From: Rhizobium leguminosarum bv. trifolii WSM1325
Lineage (GTDB): Bacteria; Pseudomonadota; Alphaproteobacteria; Rhizobiales; Rhizobiaceae
Reading direction: 5' to 3'
Assembly (NCBI GenBank): GCA_000023185.1
Contig: CP001622.1
Location: forward strand, 4,680,501 to 4,744,500
Length of the DNA stretch: 64,000 bases
The position numbers were made by a program, and so were the translations under genes. Each line of letters opens with the position of its first letter. Positions within the stretch are counted from its first letter, which is position 1. The notes beneath the pieces were generated by a model, which worked only from the letters and a program-made list of their open reading frames with translations, searched no databases and had not been told where the DNA came from. Below, piece after piece: positions 42,369 to 52,026 of this stretch.

Positions 42369-43889
42369 ATGTCAGACGCAGCAGATGACGGCATTTTGAG
42401 GCTGGAAGGGATCGGCAAGCGCTTCCCGGGCGTCGTGGCGCTCAAGGATGTCTCCATGCGGATCGGCCGCGGCAAGGGGCACGTTCTTCTCGGCGAAAAC
42501 GGTGCTGGAAAGTCGACCCTGATCAACCTGCTCGGCGGTGTCTTCAGGCCGGATGACGGTCACATTCTGTTCGACGGCAAGCAATACCATCCGGCCTCGC
42601 CGTTGGAGGCCTTCAAGGCGGGCATCCGGGTCATTCACCAGGAACTGCACTCCCTTTCCAACCTGACGGTGGCGGAAAACCTGCTGTTCGAGCATCTACC
42701 GCGCCGCTACGGCCTGGTGAACTACAAGGAAATGAACGGCAGAGCGGCCGAACTCCTGGAAGAGGTCGGTCTGGATGTCGCCCCGACGACACTGGCGAGC
42801 CGCCTCAGCGTCGCCCAGCTTCAACTGGTCGAGATCGCCAAGGCGCTTTGTTATGAAAGCAAGCTTCTCGTTCTCGACGAACCGACGGCAACCCTGACCT
42901 CCAAGGAGGTCGATCGCCTCTTCGAGATTCTCAAGCGGCTGAAGCGGCGTGGTGTGACCACGCTCTACATCTCGCACAGGCTGGAAGAGATCTTTGACGT
43001 CGGCGACGATGTGACGGTGCTGCGCGACGGCCAGCACGTGATCACGCGTCCGCTGGCCGGACTTGCTATTCCTGACATCGTCGAACTCATGGTCGGACGG
43101 AAGCTTGCGGATCATGGCATTTTTCGCAGCGACAGCACCGTGTCCGGCGAGGCGCTCGGCGTGTCCGGCCTGAAGGTGACGCGCAATAGCCCGGAACTGT
43201 CATTTTCCGTGGCAAAGGGGGAAATCGTCGGCATTGCCGGCCTTGTCGGCAGCGGGCGGACCGAGGCGGTTCGCGCCATATTCGGCGCCGATGCCAAAGC
43301 CGCCGGCGAAATTCGGGTGAATGGCGATCCGGTTGAGATCCATTCGCCGAAGGATGCCGTTGCTGCCGGCCTCTGCCTGGCAACCGAAGACCGCAAGACG
43401 CAGGGCTTGATGCTCGATATGAACTGCGCTGAAAATGCCACCATAACCGATCTCGCCAAGATCTCCCGCAACGGTTTGATCATGCGAAGGGCGCAGGACG
43501 ATCATTCGCAGCGCCTCGTGCGCGAACTGCGCATCAAGACCCCGTCCATCCATCAGGCGGTCAGGACCTTTTCCGGCGGCAACCAGCAAAAGGTCGTCAT
43601 TGCAAAATGGCTGTTCCGCGGCCCTAAAGTTCTGATTTTCGATGAGCCGACCCGTGGAATCGACGTCGGTGCGAAGGCCGAGATTTACGAGCTTCTGTGG
43701 AAGTTTGCGGCCGAAGGAAAAGGCGTTCTGGTCGTATCGTCGGATCTGCCGGAGCTCATCGGCATTTGCCATCGCATCATCGTCTTCTCCGACGGCAAGA
43801 TATCGGGCGAAATAGTTCGGGAACAGTTTGACGAGAGCAGGATCCTTTCGCTCGCCTACAAGGAGTACAGTCGTGTCCGCCAACATTGA
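42369..43889 (+). CDS. Sugar ABC transporter ATP-binding protein (two ATPase domains)
   Basis: 506-residue duplicated ATPase of the RbsA/MglA type. The first domain has Walker A GENGAGKST, SVAQLQLVEIAKAL as signature and LLVLDEPTATLT as Walker B; the second has GLVGSGRTE in the degenerate Walker A, FSGGNQQKVVIAKWL as signature and LIFDEPTRGIDV as Walker B. This asymmetry is normal for the group. The start at 42369 is preferred (GAGGTCGCC before it); an ATG at 42354 is in frame. Its end overlaps the permease start by 17 bases. Confidence 0.95.
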   Translation: MSDAADDGILRLEGIGKRFPGVVALKDVSMRIGRGKGHVLLGENGAGKSTLINLLGGVFRPDDGHILFDGKQYHPASPLEAFKAGIRVIHQELHSLSNLTVAENLLFEHLPRRYGLVNYKEMNGRAAELLEEVGLDVAPTTLASRLSVAQLQLVEIAKALCYESKLLVLDEPTATLTSKEVDRLFEILKRLKRRGVTTLYISHRLEEIFDVGDDVTVLRDGQHVITRPLAGLAIPDIVELMVGRKLADHGIFRSDSTVSGEALGVSGLKVTRNSPELSFSVAKGEIVGIAGLVGSGRTEAVRAIFGADAKAAGEIRVNGDPVEIHSPKDAVAAGLCLATEDRKTQGLMLDMNCAENATITDLAKISRNGLIMRRAQDDHSQRLVRELRIKTPSIHQAVRTFSGGNQQKVVIAKWLFRGPKVLIFDEPTRGIDVGAKAEIYELLWKFAAEGKGVLVVSSDLPELIGICHRIIVFSDGKISGEIVREQFDESRILSLAYKEYSRVRQH

Positions 43890-44895
43890 AAAACAGACCG
43901 AGGCGAAAGAGGTGAGCGTCTGGGACAAGCTTGTCCGGATCTCGCTGAAGGAGGCAGGCGTCGCCATTGCCCTCATTCTGATCCTGGCGTTTTTCTCGGC
44001 GACGGCGCCCTATTTCGCAACGCCGGAGAACTTCCTGAAGATCTTCGTGCAGATTGCCATCAACACCGTGCTTGCTGCCGGCATGACCTTCGTCATCCTC
44101 GTTGGCGGCATCGATCTCTCGGTCGGGTCGCTGCTTGCCCTTTGCACCGTGATCGGTGCGACGATCATGATCAATCCGGCGTTTTCGCCATGGCAGGCGA
44201 TTGTTCTCGCATGTCTTGCGTCGATGGGCACGGGTGCCATCCTTGGCGCCGTCAACGGCTGGATTTGCGAGAAGTGGAAGCTTCCTTCCTTTATCGTCAC
44301 TCTTGGCATGCTGAACGTCGCCAGCGGCCTGGCGCGTGTGGTCAGCGACAATTCCACGATCACCGGCCTGCCTCAGCCTTTCGTCGATTTCGGCAACCTG
44401 ATCTTCTGGGGCATATTTCCCTCGATCTTCCTGATTGCGATCGTCGTCGTCCTCATCGGCTGGTTCGTGTTGCGCTACACCGTCTTCGGGCGCTTCGTCT
44501 TCGCGATCGGCACCAATGAAGAGGCTGTCCGGCTGTCGGGGCATGAGCCGAAACGGTACAAGATTGCGGTCTTCACGATCTCAGGGCTGACGGCCGGCAT
44601 TGCCGCCATGGTCTATCTGCTCCGTCTCAATGTCGGCAGCCCGGTTGCGGGCATCGGCTACGAGTTGAATGCCATCGCCGCCGTTATTATCGGCGGAACC
44701 AGCCTTTCGGGCGGCAAAGGCTCGATTGTCGGCACGCTGGTCGGCGCCTGCATTCTGCAGGTGCTGTCGACGGGATTGCAGCTCTTGGGCGCTGACGACA
44801 ATATCAAGCCGATCGTCATCGGCGCCGTCATCGTGCTCGCCGTCATTCTCGACAGCTATCGCGGCCGGTTGATGCGGAAACTCGAAACGCGGTGA
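43873..44895 (+). CDS. Sugar ABC transporter permease
   Basis: 340-residue membrane protein of the RbsC/branched-chain type, with about eight to ten hydrophobic helices. The loop with NEEAVRLSGHEPKRYKIAVF is the EAA-like contact with the ATPase, and AAVIIGGTSLSGGKGSI is the family block. It starts at a GTG (43873) preceded by AAGGAG with seven bases spacing, inside the end of the ATPase gene, so the two are translationally coupled. Third and last gene of the importer; a palindromic repeat follows. Confidence 0.95.
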   Translation: MSANIEKQTEAKEVSVWDKLVRISLKEAGVAIALILILAFFSATAPYFATPENFLKIFVQIAINTVLAAGMTFVILVGGIDLSVGSLLALCTVIGATIMINPAFSPWQAIVLACLASMGTGAILGAVNGWICEKWKLPSFIVTLGMLNVASGLARVVSDNSTITGLPQPFVDFGNLIFWGIFPSIFLIAIVVVLIGWFVLRYTVFGRFVFAIGTNEEAVRLSGHEPKRYKIAVFTISGLTAGIAAMVYLLRLNVGSPVAGIGYELNAIAAVIIGGTSLSGGKGSIVGTLVGACILQVLSTGLQLLGADDNIKPIVIGAVIVLAVILDSYRGRLMRKLETR

Positions 44896-44898
44896 AAA

Positions 44899-44944
44899 GC
44901 AATTCCAGCAAAACTTTGCAGCGGTTTTGCGCCCGGAATTGCGC
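44899..44944. repeat. Dispersed palindromic repeat (family 2), copy B
   Basis: GCAATTCCAGCAAAA at one end and CCGGAATTGC at the other are inverted. It matches copy A in reverse orientation. It lies just after the permease stop and may end the sugar operon transcript. Confidence 0.65.
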
Positions 44945-45041
44945 AAAAACAAAAATGCTCCGGGGCCGGAAGCCCTTGATTGCCCGTTGCGTTTGATATC
45001 TGGCCGACCTACATCTGTCCGGCATTCAGCGAGGGATGGAA

Positions 45042-45989
45042 ATGGCCAAGATCACCAATGTAGCGGTCCAGATGGACCATGTCGCAGGCATTAATATCGC
45101 AGGTGATTCCACCTTCGCCATGAGCCTGGAAGCCCAGGCGCGCGGCTACAAGCTCTTCCATTATACCCCCGACCGCCTGAGCTTCCGTGACGGCAAGCTC
45201 TATGCCAGCGTCGAGCCGATGGTGCTGCGCGACGTCAAGGGCGATCACTACGAGCTTGGCGCGCCGGAGCGCGTCGATCTCGCGACCATGGATGTCGTGC
45301 TGCTGCGCCAGGACCCGCCCTTCGACATGGCCTACATCACCTCGACGCATCTGCTCGAGCGCATCCATCCGAAGACGCTCGTCGTCAACGATCCCGCCTG
45401 GGTGCGCAATTCGCCGGAGAAGATCTTCGTCACCGAATTCTCCGACCTGATGCCGAAGACGCTGATCACCAAGGATGCCGCCGAGATCCGCCGTTTCCGC
45501 GACGAGATGGGCGATATCATCCTGAAGCCGCTTTACGGCAATGGCGGCGCCGGCGTCTTCCATTCGACCCGCGACGACCGCAATCTCTCTTCGCTGCTGG
45601 AAATGTTCGGCCAGCTTTTCCGCGAGCCCTTCATCGCCCAGCAATATCTGCCCGACGTGCGCAAGGGTGACAAACGCATCATCCTGGTCGACGGTGAATT
45701 CGCCGGCGCCATCAACCGCGTGCCGGCCGAACACGACAGCCGCTCCAACATGCATGTCGGCGGCCGCGCCGAGGCGACCGAGCTGACGGCGCGTGAACAG
45801 GAAATCTGCGCCCGCATCGGCCCGGCGCTGCGGGAGCGCGGCTTCCTGCTCGTCGGCATCGACGTGATCGGCGATTACATGACCGAGATCAACGTCACCT
45901 CTCCCACCGGCATCCGCGAGGTGAAGAAGTTCGGCGGCGCCGATATAGCAGCCCTGCTTTGGGATGCGATCGAGCGCAAGCGCGGCTGA
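45042..45989 (+). CDS. gshB: Glutathione synthase
   Basis: 315-residue ATP-grasp enzyme joining glycine to gamma-glutamylcysteine. [20 protein letters not shown] is the known rhizobial start; [40 protein letters not shown] (the glycine-rich ATP loop) and [13 protein letters not shown] follow in order. The start 45042 is preferred to 45036 because GAGGGA gives good spacing only for it. In relatives gshB usually follows yraN; here a sugar-uptake unit lies between. It is upstream of comM on the same strand. The three GSTs of the window depend on its product. Confidence 0.97.
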   Translation: MAKITNVAVQMDHVAGINIAGDSTFAMSLEAQARGYKLFHYTPDRLSFRDGKLYASVEPMVLRDVKGDHYELGAPERVDLATMDVVLLRQDPPFDMAYITSTHLLERIHPKTLVVNDPAWVRNSPEKIFVTEFSDLMPKTLITKDAAEIRRFRDEMGDIILKPLYGNGGAGVFHSTRDDRNLSSLLEMFGQLFREPFIAQQYLPDVRKGDKRIILVDGEFAGAINRVPAEHDSRSNMHVGGRAEATELTAREQEICARIGPALRERGFLLVGIDVIGDYMTEINVTSPTGIREVKKFGGADIAALLWDAIERKRG

Positions 45990-46167
45990 GCCAGCCGGCC
46001 ATGACCGTTCTGGTCCCGCGACCGAGCACAACCAAGGTCACAGCGGATGCCTGACTCCGTTCTTTGATTGTTCTTGTTTTATTCCTTCGTCCATGCCAAA
46101 TTGCAACCGCTGGCCTTCAAAGGCAGCAGGGCGGTATGGTAGAGTTTGCGGGACAAGGGATGGGCTT

Positions 46168-47700
46168 ATGGTCGCGCGTGTCAGTACGGTTGCATTTCAG
46201 GGTATCGAAGGTGTACCGGTCGAGGTCCAGGTCATGGTCGCTCCCGGTAAGGTCGGCATGCAGATCGTCGGCCTGCCTGACAAGGCGGTTGCCGAAAGCC
46301 GCGAGCGCGTACAGGCCGCCCTCCACGCCTCCGGCCTGGCGCTGCCGGCGAAGCGCGTGACGGTCAATCTGGCGCCTGCTGACCTGCCGAAAGAGGGCTC
46401 GCATTTCGATCTGCCGATCGCGCTCGCCCTGATGGCCGCCCTCGGCGCCATTCCCGCCGATGCGCTGTCGGATTTTGTCGTCGTCGGCGAGCTCAACCTC
46501 GATGGAACGATCGCCGCCATATCCGGCGCGTTGCCGGCTGCGATCGGCGCCAATGCGCTCGGCAAGGGGCTGATCTGCCCGGCCGAAAGCGGCGCCGAAG
46601 CCGCCTGGGCGGGCGCGGACGTCGATATCCTCGCACCCCGCAGCCTGATCGCCCTTGCCAATCATTTCCGCGGCACGCAGGTCCTGTCCCGGCCGGAAGC
46701 GTCGATCCGCGCCAATGCCGCAAACCTGCCTGATCTTGCCGAGATCAAGGGCCAGGAAAGCGCCAAGCGGGCGCTGGAGGTCGCAGCCGCCGGCGGTCAT
46801 AACCTTCTGATGGTCGGTCCTCCGGGCTCCGGCAAGTCGATGCTGGCGGCCAGGCTGCCGTCGATCCTGCCGCCGCTTTCGGCCGCCGAGCTGCTTGAGG
46901 TGTCGATGGTTCATTCGATCGCCGGCCAGCTCTCCGGCGGCAAGCTTTCCGATCGAAGGCCCTTCCGTACCCCGCATCATTCCGCCACCATGGCAGCCCT
47001 CGTCGGCGGCGGTCTGCGCGCCCGTCCGGGCGAAGCCTCGCTTGCCCATCACGGCGTGCTCTTTCTCGACGAGTTTCCCGAATTCACGCCGCAGGCGCTC
47101 GATGCGCTGCGCCAGCCGCTCGAAGGCGGTGAATGCGTTATTGCGCGCGCCAATCACCGCGTCTCCTATCCGGCGAAATTCCAGCTGATCGCGGCGATGA
47201 ACCCCTGCCGCTGCGGCATGGCGGGAGAGCCTGGCCATAGCTGCGCCCGTGGCCCGCGCTGCATGAGCGATTACCAGGCCCGCATCTCCGGCCCGCTGAT
47301 GGACCGCATCGATATCCGTATCGACGTGCCGGCCGTCTCCGCCGCCGATCTGATCCGGCCGATGGCGGCTGAAACCAGTGCCGACGTCGCCCGCCGCGTC
47401 GCCCGCGCCCGCGAGATCCAGCAGGAGCGCTTCGAAAGCACCGGCGCAAAGGGCATCGGCACCAATGCCCGCTGCTCCACCGCGATGATCGAGAAACTGG
47501 CCGAGCCCGATGCCCCTGGCCTGCAGCTGCTGCGCGACGCCGCCGAAAAAATGAAATTCTCCGCCCGCGGTTACCACCGCGTCCTGAAGGTCGCCCGCAC
47601 GCTGGCCGATCTCGACGGCAAGCCCACGGTCGGCCGCATCCATCTCGCTGAGGCGATCTCCTACAGGATCGCGGGTGAGAGGTTGACGGCGGCGGCGTAA
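46168..47700 (+). CDS. comM: ComM/YifB family Mg-chelatase-like AAA+ ATPase
   Basis: 510-residue protein with an N-terminal Lon-like domain, a central AAA+ ATPase (GPPGSGKS at 217-224; Walker B LFLDEFPEF) and a C-terminal Mg-chelatase domain. In naturally competent bacteria ComM is a branch-migration helicase used in DNA uptake recombination; in rhizobia its role is unproved. It appears complete and intact. AAGGGATGGGCTT precedes the start. Directly after its stop, a second partial copy of its own 5' part begins (see next entries), so the locus has been rearranged. Confidence 0.95.
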   Translation: MVARVSTVAFQGIEGVPVEVQVMVAPGKVGMQIVGLPDKAVAESRERVQAALHASGLALPAKRVTVNLAPADLPKEGSHFDLPIALALMAALGAIPADALSDFVVVGELNLDGTIAAISGALPAAIGANALGKGLICPAESGAEAAWAGADVDILAPRSLIALANHFRGTQVLSRPEASIRANAANLPDLAEIKGQESAKRALEVAAAGGHNLLMVGPPGSGKSMLAARLPSILPPLSAAELLEVSMVHSIAGQLSGGKLSDRRPFRTPHHSATMAALVGGGLRARPGEASLAHHGVLFLDEFPEFTPQALDALRQPLEGGECVIARANHRVSYPAKFQLIAAMNPCRCGMAGEPGHSCARGPRCMSDYQARISGPLMDRIDIRIDVPAVSAADLIRPMAAETSADVARRVARAREIQQERFESTGAKGIGTNARCSTAMIEKLAEPDAPGLQLLRDAAEKMKFSARGYHRVLKVARTLADLDGKPTVGRIHLAEAISYRIAGERLTAAA

Positions 47701-47711
47701 GAAAAGGGGCA

Positions 47712-48010
47712 ATTGTCGGACTGTTTGACAAGGCGGTTGCCGAAAGCCGCGAGCGCGTGCAGGCCGCCCTCCACGCCTCCGGCCTGGCGCTGCCGGCGAA
47801 GCGGGTGACGGTCAATCTGGCGCCTGCCGACCTGCCGAAGAAAGGCTCGCATTTCGACCTGCCGATCGCCCTTGCCCTGATGGCTGCCCTCGGCGCTATT
47901 CCCGCCGATGCACTGTCGGATTTTGTCGTCGTCGGCGAGCTCAACCTCGACGGAAGGATCGCCGCCATATGAGGCGCAATGCCAGGCTGCGATCGGCGCC
48001 AATGCGCTCG
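47712..48010 (+). pseudogene. comM: Tandem fragment of comM, codons about 33-132
   Basis: About 299 bases that repeat comM positions 46264-46561 almost base for base (I estimate about nine in ten bases equal). It begins at GTCGGACTGTTTGACAAGG, equivalent to GTCGGCCTGCCTGACAAGG in comM, and ends at GGCGCCAATGCGCTCG. An in-frame TGA lies at 47970-47972, and some bases are lost or changed near the right end. It cannot make a working protein. The lower-GC unrecognised gene follows directly. A recent duplication, or DNA brought in by recombination at comM, would explain it. Confidence 0.85.
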
Positions 48011-48117
48011 TGGTTAGTTAGCCCAGAACGTGCAGGTCGCCGATCTATCAATTTGAGCGTTCAGAATTTATGGATGTGGGTCGCCGTCACCGGTCGTTTC
48101 GCGGCGAGATAATTTGT

Positions 48118-49116
48118 ATGCGGAGATTCAGTGTGGAACCCGAGGAATATGAACTGCTCAAAGCGGCATGCGAAGCCACGGCAGCCAGTCACCCTGATTT
48201 ACAAAGGAGCCAACGAGAATCCCCAGACGAGAGTGCAAAATCAATTGAAGATGAGATATCGGGTTTCCTCGGAGCGATATGGCAGGATCGTAAAACCGTC
48301 TATGATTCCGCTGAACAAGCGCTACAGCCCCTGTGCCTCCTATATGATTTGGCGCTGTTGCAGGTCTGCGACCTGTCACACTTTGGGCTGAAGAATGCAC
48401 ATCATCGAAGCCGAGTGATATGGCCAGAAGCCCAATTACCAGTCCAGCCATCTCCTAATGCCGTTTTCTATGTTTTGGCCTCCAACCTAGCCCAATCCAT
48501 GCAGGCCTTTCGTCTACTGGTTCTTCATGGATTCGAAGGGCAGGCCCGAGCAACCTTCAGAGGAGTGATCGAGACTGCGGACTTGCTGATTATGGTCTTG
48601 GCAAGTGAAGCGACGTATCGAGAATTCATAAAATCCTTTGAAGACCCTAGCGAGAGCTACAAACACTGGAGAAGCCATCTATCTCCATCGAAAATTAGGG
48701 CTGCCGTTTCGCTGCTGGAAGACGACGATCCGCTTTCCATCCCAATCGATCAGACGCCGAACGAAGTCAGAAAGGATATGTATCAGTGGCTTTCCAACTT
48801 CGTTCATGTGAATTTTGTTGCTCACATTGTTGCAGCTCATCCAGAAGATTTTGCTGGAAACTCTCGACCGCTCGCGATGCTCGGAGACGTAGGTGAGGCG
48901 TCGAGGGCGACACTTGCCCACGGCCTGCTATACCTTTGGATTACCTTGCTGAGGATTGAGAAATTGCTTTGGGAACAGCATTGCTGGAAAGGTTTCCGGG
49001 GAAAGCGCTCCCGAAAATGGTTCAAATATCGCTGCCGTGCATTGGACGAACTGTTCCTGTCCTATCTGCCGACGTATTGGGAAAAGAACCCTGTAGCTGG
49101 CACGCAGTCCATATAG
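48118..49116 (+). CDS. Unrecognised protein in the comM insertion
   Basis: 333 residues if started at 48118 (349 from 48070; neither has a clear Shine-Dalgarno). I do not recognise a family. The sequence is mostly helical-looking and acidic at first (PEEYELLKAACEAT, SIEDEISGFLG), then holds QARATFRGVIETADLL, DMYQWLSNFVHVNFVAHI and LAHGLLYLWITLLRIEKLLWEQ, ending in a basic patch (GKRSRKWFKYRC). No signal peptide; one or two weakly hydrophobic helices. Codon use is plainly different from the neighbours, with many AGA, AGG, ATA and CTA codons and lower GC, so recent transfer is likely. A helical HEPN/DUF5677-like fold is a loose guess from pattern only. It is flanked by comM remnants. Confidence 0.65.
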   Translation: MRRFSVEPEEYELLKAACEATAASHPDLQRSQRESPDESAKSIEDEISGFLGAIWQDRKTVYDSAEQALQPLCLLYDLALLQVCDLSHFGLKNAHHRSRVIWPEAQLPVQPSPNAVFYVLASNLAQSMQAFRLLVLHGFEGQARATFRGVIETADLLIMVLASEATYREFIKSFEDPSESYKHWRSHLSPSKIRAAVSLLEDDDPLSIPIDQTPNEVRKDMYQWLSNFVHVNFVAHIVAAHPEDFAGNSRPLAMLGDVGEASRATLAHGLLYLWITLLRIEKLLWEQHCWKGFRGKRSRKWFKYRCRALDELFLSYLPTYWEKNPVAGTQSI

Positions 49117-49376
49117 GCGGCCCGGGACGATTTCATCGAGAACCCTCCGGTGGACCCCTCCATGATCGGGGAGGCCAAAACGCGGATGAGCAGGCCGAGA
49201 TTTGCCAAGCGGCGAGCGATGCGAGGTATGCAATCAAGGCTATCATCTACTTCACCGCGTCCGAGCTGGTGAGGGTGAAGGCCATCCTCAACAGGCTTGG
49301 TTTGGAGGATAATACGGATGTGGTTTTGCTCGATGCACGACGTGACAATAAGCCATCCGTCTCCAAGGCCGCATGA
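49117..49376 (+). pseudogene. Possible remnant coding segment of the insertion
   Basis: The region reads in fragments that look protein-like but in different frames: DDFIENPPVDPSMIGEAKTR in one frame near the beginning, then YAIKAIIYFTASELVRVKAI and NTDVVLLDARRD in another (ending at 49376). No start codon with a ribosome site opens the second part. This suggests a decayed gene, but chance open frames cannot be excluded. It is also low in GC compared with the backbone. Confidence 0.3.
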
Positions 49377-49436
49377 CAGAAGCGGTCACCTACCGCATCG
49401 CCGGCGATACAGACTGACGGCTGTGGCGTAGCAAAT
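49377..49436 (+). pseudogene. comM: 3'-terminal comM-like fragment
   Basis: About 55 bases that align with the last codons and the stop of comM (47648-47705): GAAGCGGTCACCTACCGCAT against GAGGCGATCTCCTACAGGAT, then TGACGGCTGTGGCGTAG against TGACGGCGGCGGCGTAA, and both then run into an AGGGGC sequence. Identity is clearly lower than for the 5' fragment. It marks the right end of the insertion. Confidence 0.6.
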
Positions 49437-49456
49437 AGGGGCGCCAAAGCGCCCCT
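49437..49456 (-). terminator. Terminator after cysK
   Basis: AGGGGCGC and GCGCCCCT, perfect arms with a 4-base loop, followed on the minus strand by ATTT. It is placed 48 bases after the cysK stop. Confidence 0.55.
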
Positions 49457-49503
49457 AGACTCTGCGAAGATGAACGTCCGGGACCCCCAGCCAAAACCCT
49501 GCC

Positions 49504-50466
<963 letters not shown>

Positions 50467-50610
50467 GGGTGCCTCCCTTTGAAATCCTGTCCTTGAAATC
50501 GAGGAGGAGAATAGGGTCAAAGACCGGTCTAGGCCAGCCCGCCTTCATCCCGGGGAGGCGGTCCTCGGAGAAAATAACCTTTGAAAACCGTTTCTTGCCG
50601 AATGTTTATT

Positions 50611-51228
50611 TCAGGCCGCCCGCGTGGCGATGAAGGCAGCCGTGCCGGCAAGGATGCCGGCGGCAACCCGGTTTAGCGCCTGCAAGGCCCGCGGCTCTCT
50701 CAGCATCGTGCGGGCCCGCGAGGCAAGCAGCATATAGGGCACGAGCACGACGATCAGCACCACGAAGGTGGCGGTGAGCAGGAGCGCATAGTCTCGCAGG
50801 CCGATATTGCCGATATCGATCAGCGTCGGCACCAGCGCGACATAGAAGAGCATCGTCTTCGGATTGCCGAGCGTCACCAGCAGGCCGGAGAGGAAGGATA
50901 GGCCGATATTGGTGGATTTCCGCGCCGCGATATCCTGCGGCAACAGCCCCGCCGTCCAGAGTTTCCAGGCGATGTAGCCGAGATAGAGGACGCCGGCGAT
51001 CTTGATTGTTATGAACACCTCGGTGAAGGTTTGCGCCACGAAGGCAAGGCCGAGAATGACCGCTGTCAGATAGGCCATGTCGCCGAGCACCAGGCCGAGG
51101 CCCATGAAGAAGGTCTCGCGGAAATTCGAGCCGAGCGCACGCGCAACGATCGCGGTGATCCCGGGTCCCGGAATGGCCGCGGCGATGAACAGCGCTCCGG
51201 CATAGGTGATCAGGACGGTGAGGCTCAT
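50611..51228 (-). CDS. LysE family amino-acid exporter
   Basis: 205-residue inner-membrane exporter with six predicted helices. IPGPGITAIVARALGSNFRETFFMGLGLVLGD, split over helix 1 and loop, is the RhtB/LysE start signature, and LVTLGNPKTMLFYVALVPTLI is the central block. The start at 51228 is chosen because the first helix begins there; the frame stays open upstream. Probable export of an amino acid such as homoserine, threonine or cysteine; the substrate is unproved. It lies upstream of cysK on the same strand, gap 144 bases. Confidence 0.92.
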   Translation of the reverse strand: MSLTVLITYAGALFIAAAIPGPGITAIVARALGSNFRETFFMGLGLVLGDMAYLTAVILGLAFVAQTFTEVFITIKIAGVLYLGYIAWKLWTAGLLPQDIAARKSTNIGLSFLSGLLVTLGNPKTMLFYVALVPTLIDIGNIGLRDYALLLTATFVVLIVVLVPYMLLASRARTMLREPRALQALNRVAAGILAGTAAFIATRAA

Positions 51229-51460
51229 CTTCTTAACCCTCAGGGCTTCCACCGCCCATCTATAGGCAAGCGCCGCTTCCTCATCAATGCTTTGGCGCTG
51301 ATCGGTCCATAACCACAAGGAATAGGTCTGCTGGACCATGATCCACTTGGAAAGCGACCCGGCCTTGCTATTTCTCTCTCTGCAAATGCGCGATCAGCGC
51401 GGCCCGCCGCGTTTTCCCGGCCGGTGGCGCTAGAGATTTTCATCACCAAGGAGAGATTAA

Positions 51461-51979
51461 ATGTCCCATACGCCAGCCGAAACCCGCAGGCTTTCGCCAC
51501 TCAAGACGCCGTCCAGCCTGTCGACCAACGCCACTACCGATATTTCGGCAGCGCTGACGGCGCTGCTCGCCGATGTCTTTACGCTTTATGTGAAGACCAA
51601 GAATTTCCATTGGCACATGTCCGGCCCGCATTTTCGCGACTATCATCTGCTGCTCGACGAACAGGCGGAACAGATCTTCGCCATGACCGACGACATTGCC
51701 GAGCGTGCCCGCAAGATCGGCGGCACGACGCTGCGCTCCATCGGCCAGATCGCCCGCCAGCAACGCCTTTCGGACAATGACGCGGATTTCGTCACGCCCG
51801 AGGACATGTTGTCGGAACTGCGCGAGGACAACGCCCAGCTCGTTTCGCTGCTGCGCGAGGTGCATGGCCTTTGCGACGAGCATAATGATGTCGCAACCGC
51901 CAGCCTGATCGAGAACTGGATCGACGAGGGCGAGCGCCGCACCTGGTTCCTGTTCGAAACGACGCGCCCGCAGAGGTAA
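51461..51979 (+). CDS. dps: Dps family DNA-binding ferritin-like protein
   Basis: 172-residue mini-ferritin that oxidises and stores iron in a 12-mer and protects DNA under starvation or oxidative stress. Ferroxidase ligands at the dimer interface are visible: H50, H62, D77 and E81 (KNFHWHMSGPHF...YH...DDIAERA). The N-terminal tail (MSHTPAETRRLSPLKTP) has few Lys/Arg, so DNA binding may be weak. AAGGAGAG is eight bases before the ATG. Upstream is the divergent LysE gene. OxyR or iron regulation is usual for the family but no site is evident. Confidence 0.93.
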   Translation: MSHTPAETRRLSPLKTPSSLSTNATTDISAALTALLADVFTLYVKTKNFHWHMSGPHFRDYHLLLDEQAEQIFAMTDDIAERARKIGGTTLRSIGQIARQQRLSDNDADFVTPEDMLSELREDNAQLVSLLREVHGLCDEHNDVATASLIENWIDEGERRTWFLFETTRPQR

Positions 51980-52026
51980 TGTCGGCAACCGGGCGTCTCA
52001 GCCACCTGTGCCGGAACGCCCGGTTC

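Noticed and set aside
48969..49376. A 135-codon frame running from inside the unknown gene to the end of the insertion
   Set aside because: The first half is an out-of-frame reading of the unknown gene; only its last part looks protein-like and has no start. Treated as a possible decayed segment.
47700..49440. Insertion sequence or integrative element at comM
   Set aside because: No transposase, integrase, terminal inverted repeats or target duplication seen. Only comM fragments frame the cargo, so recombination is the simpler idea.
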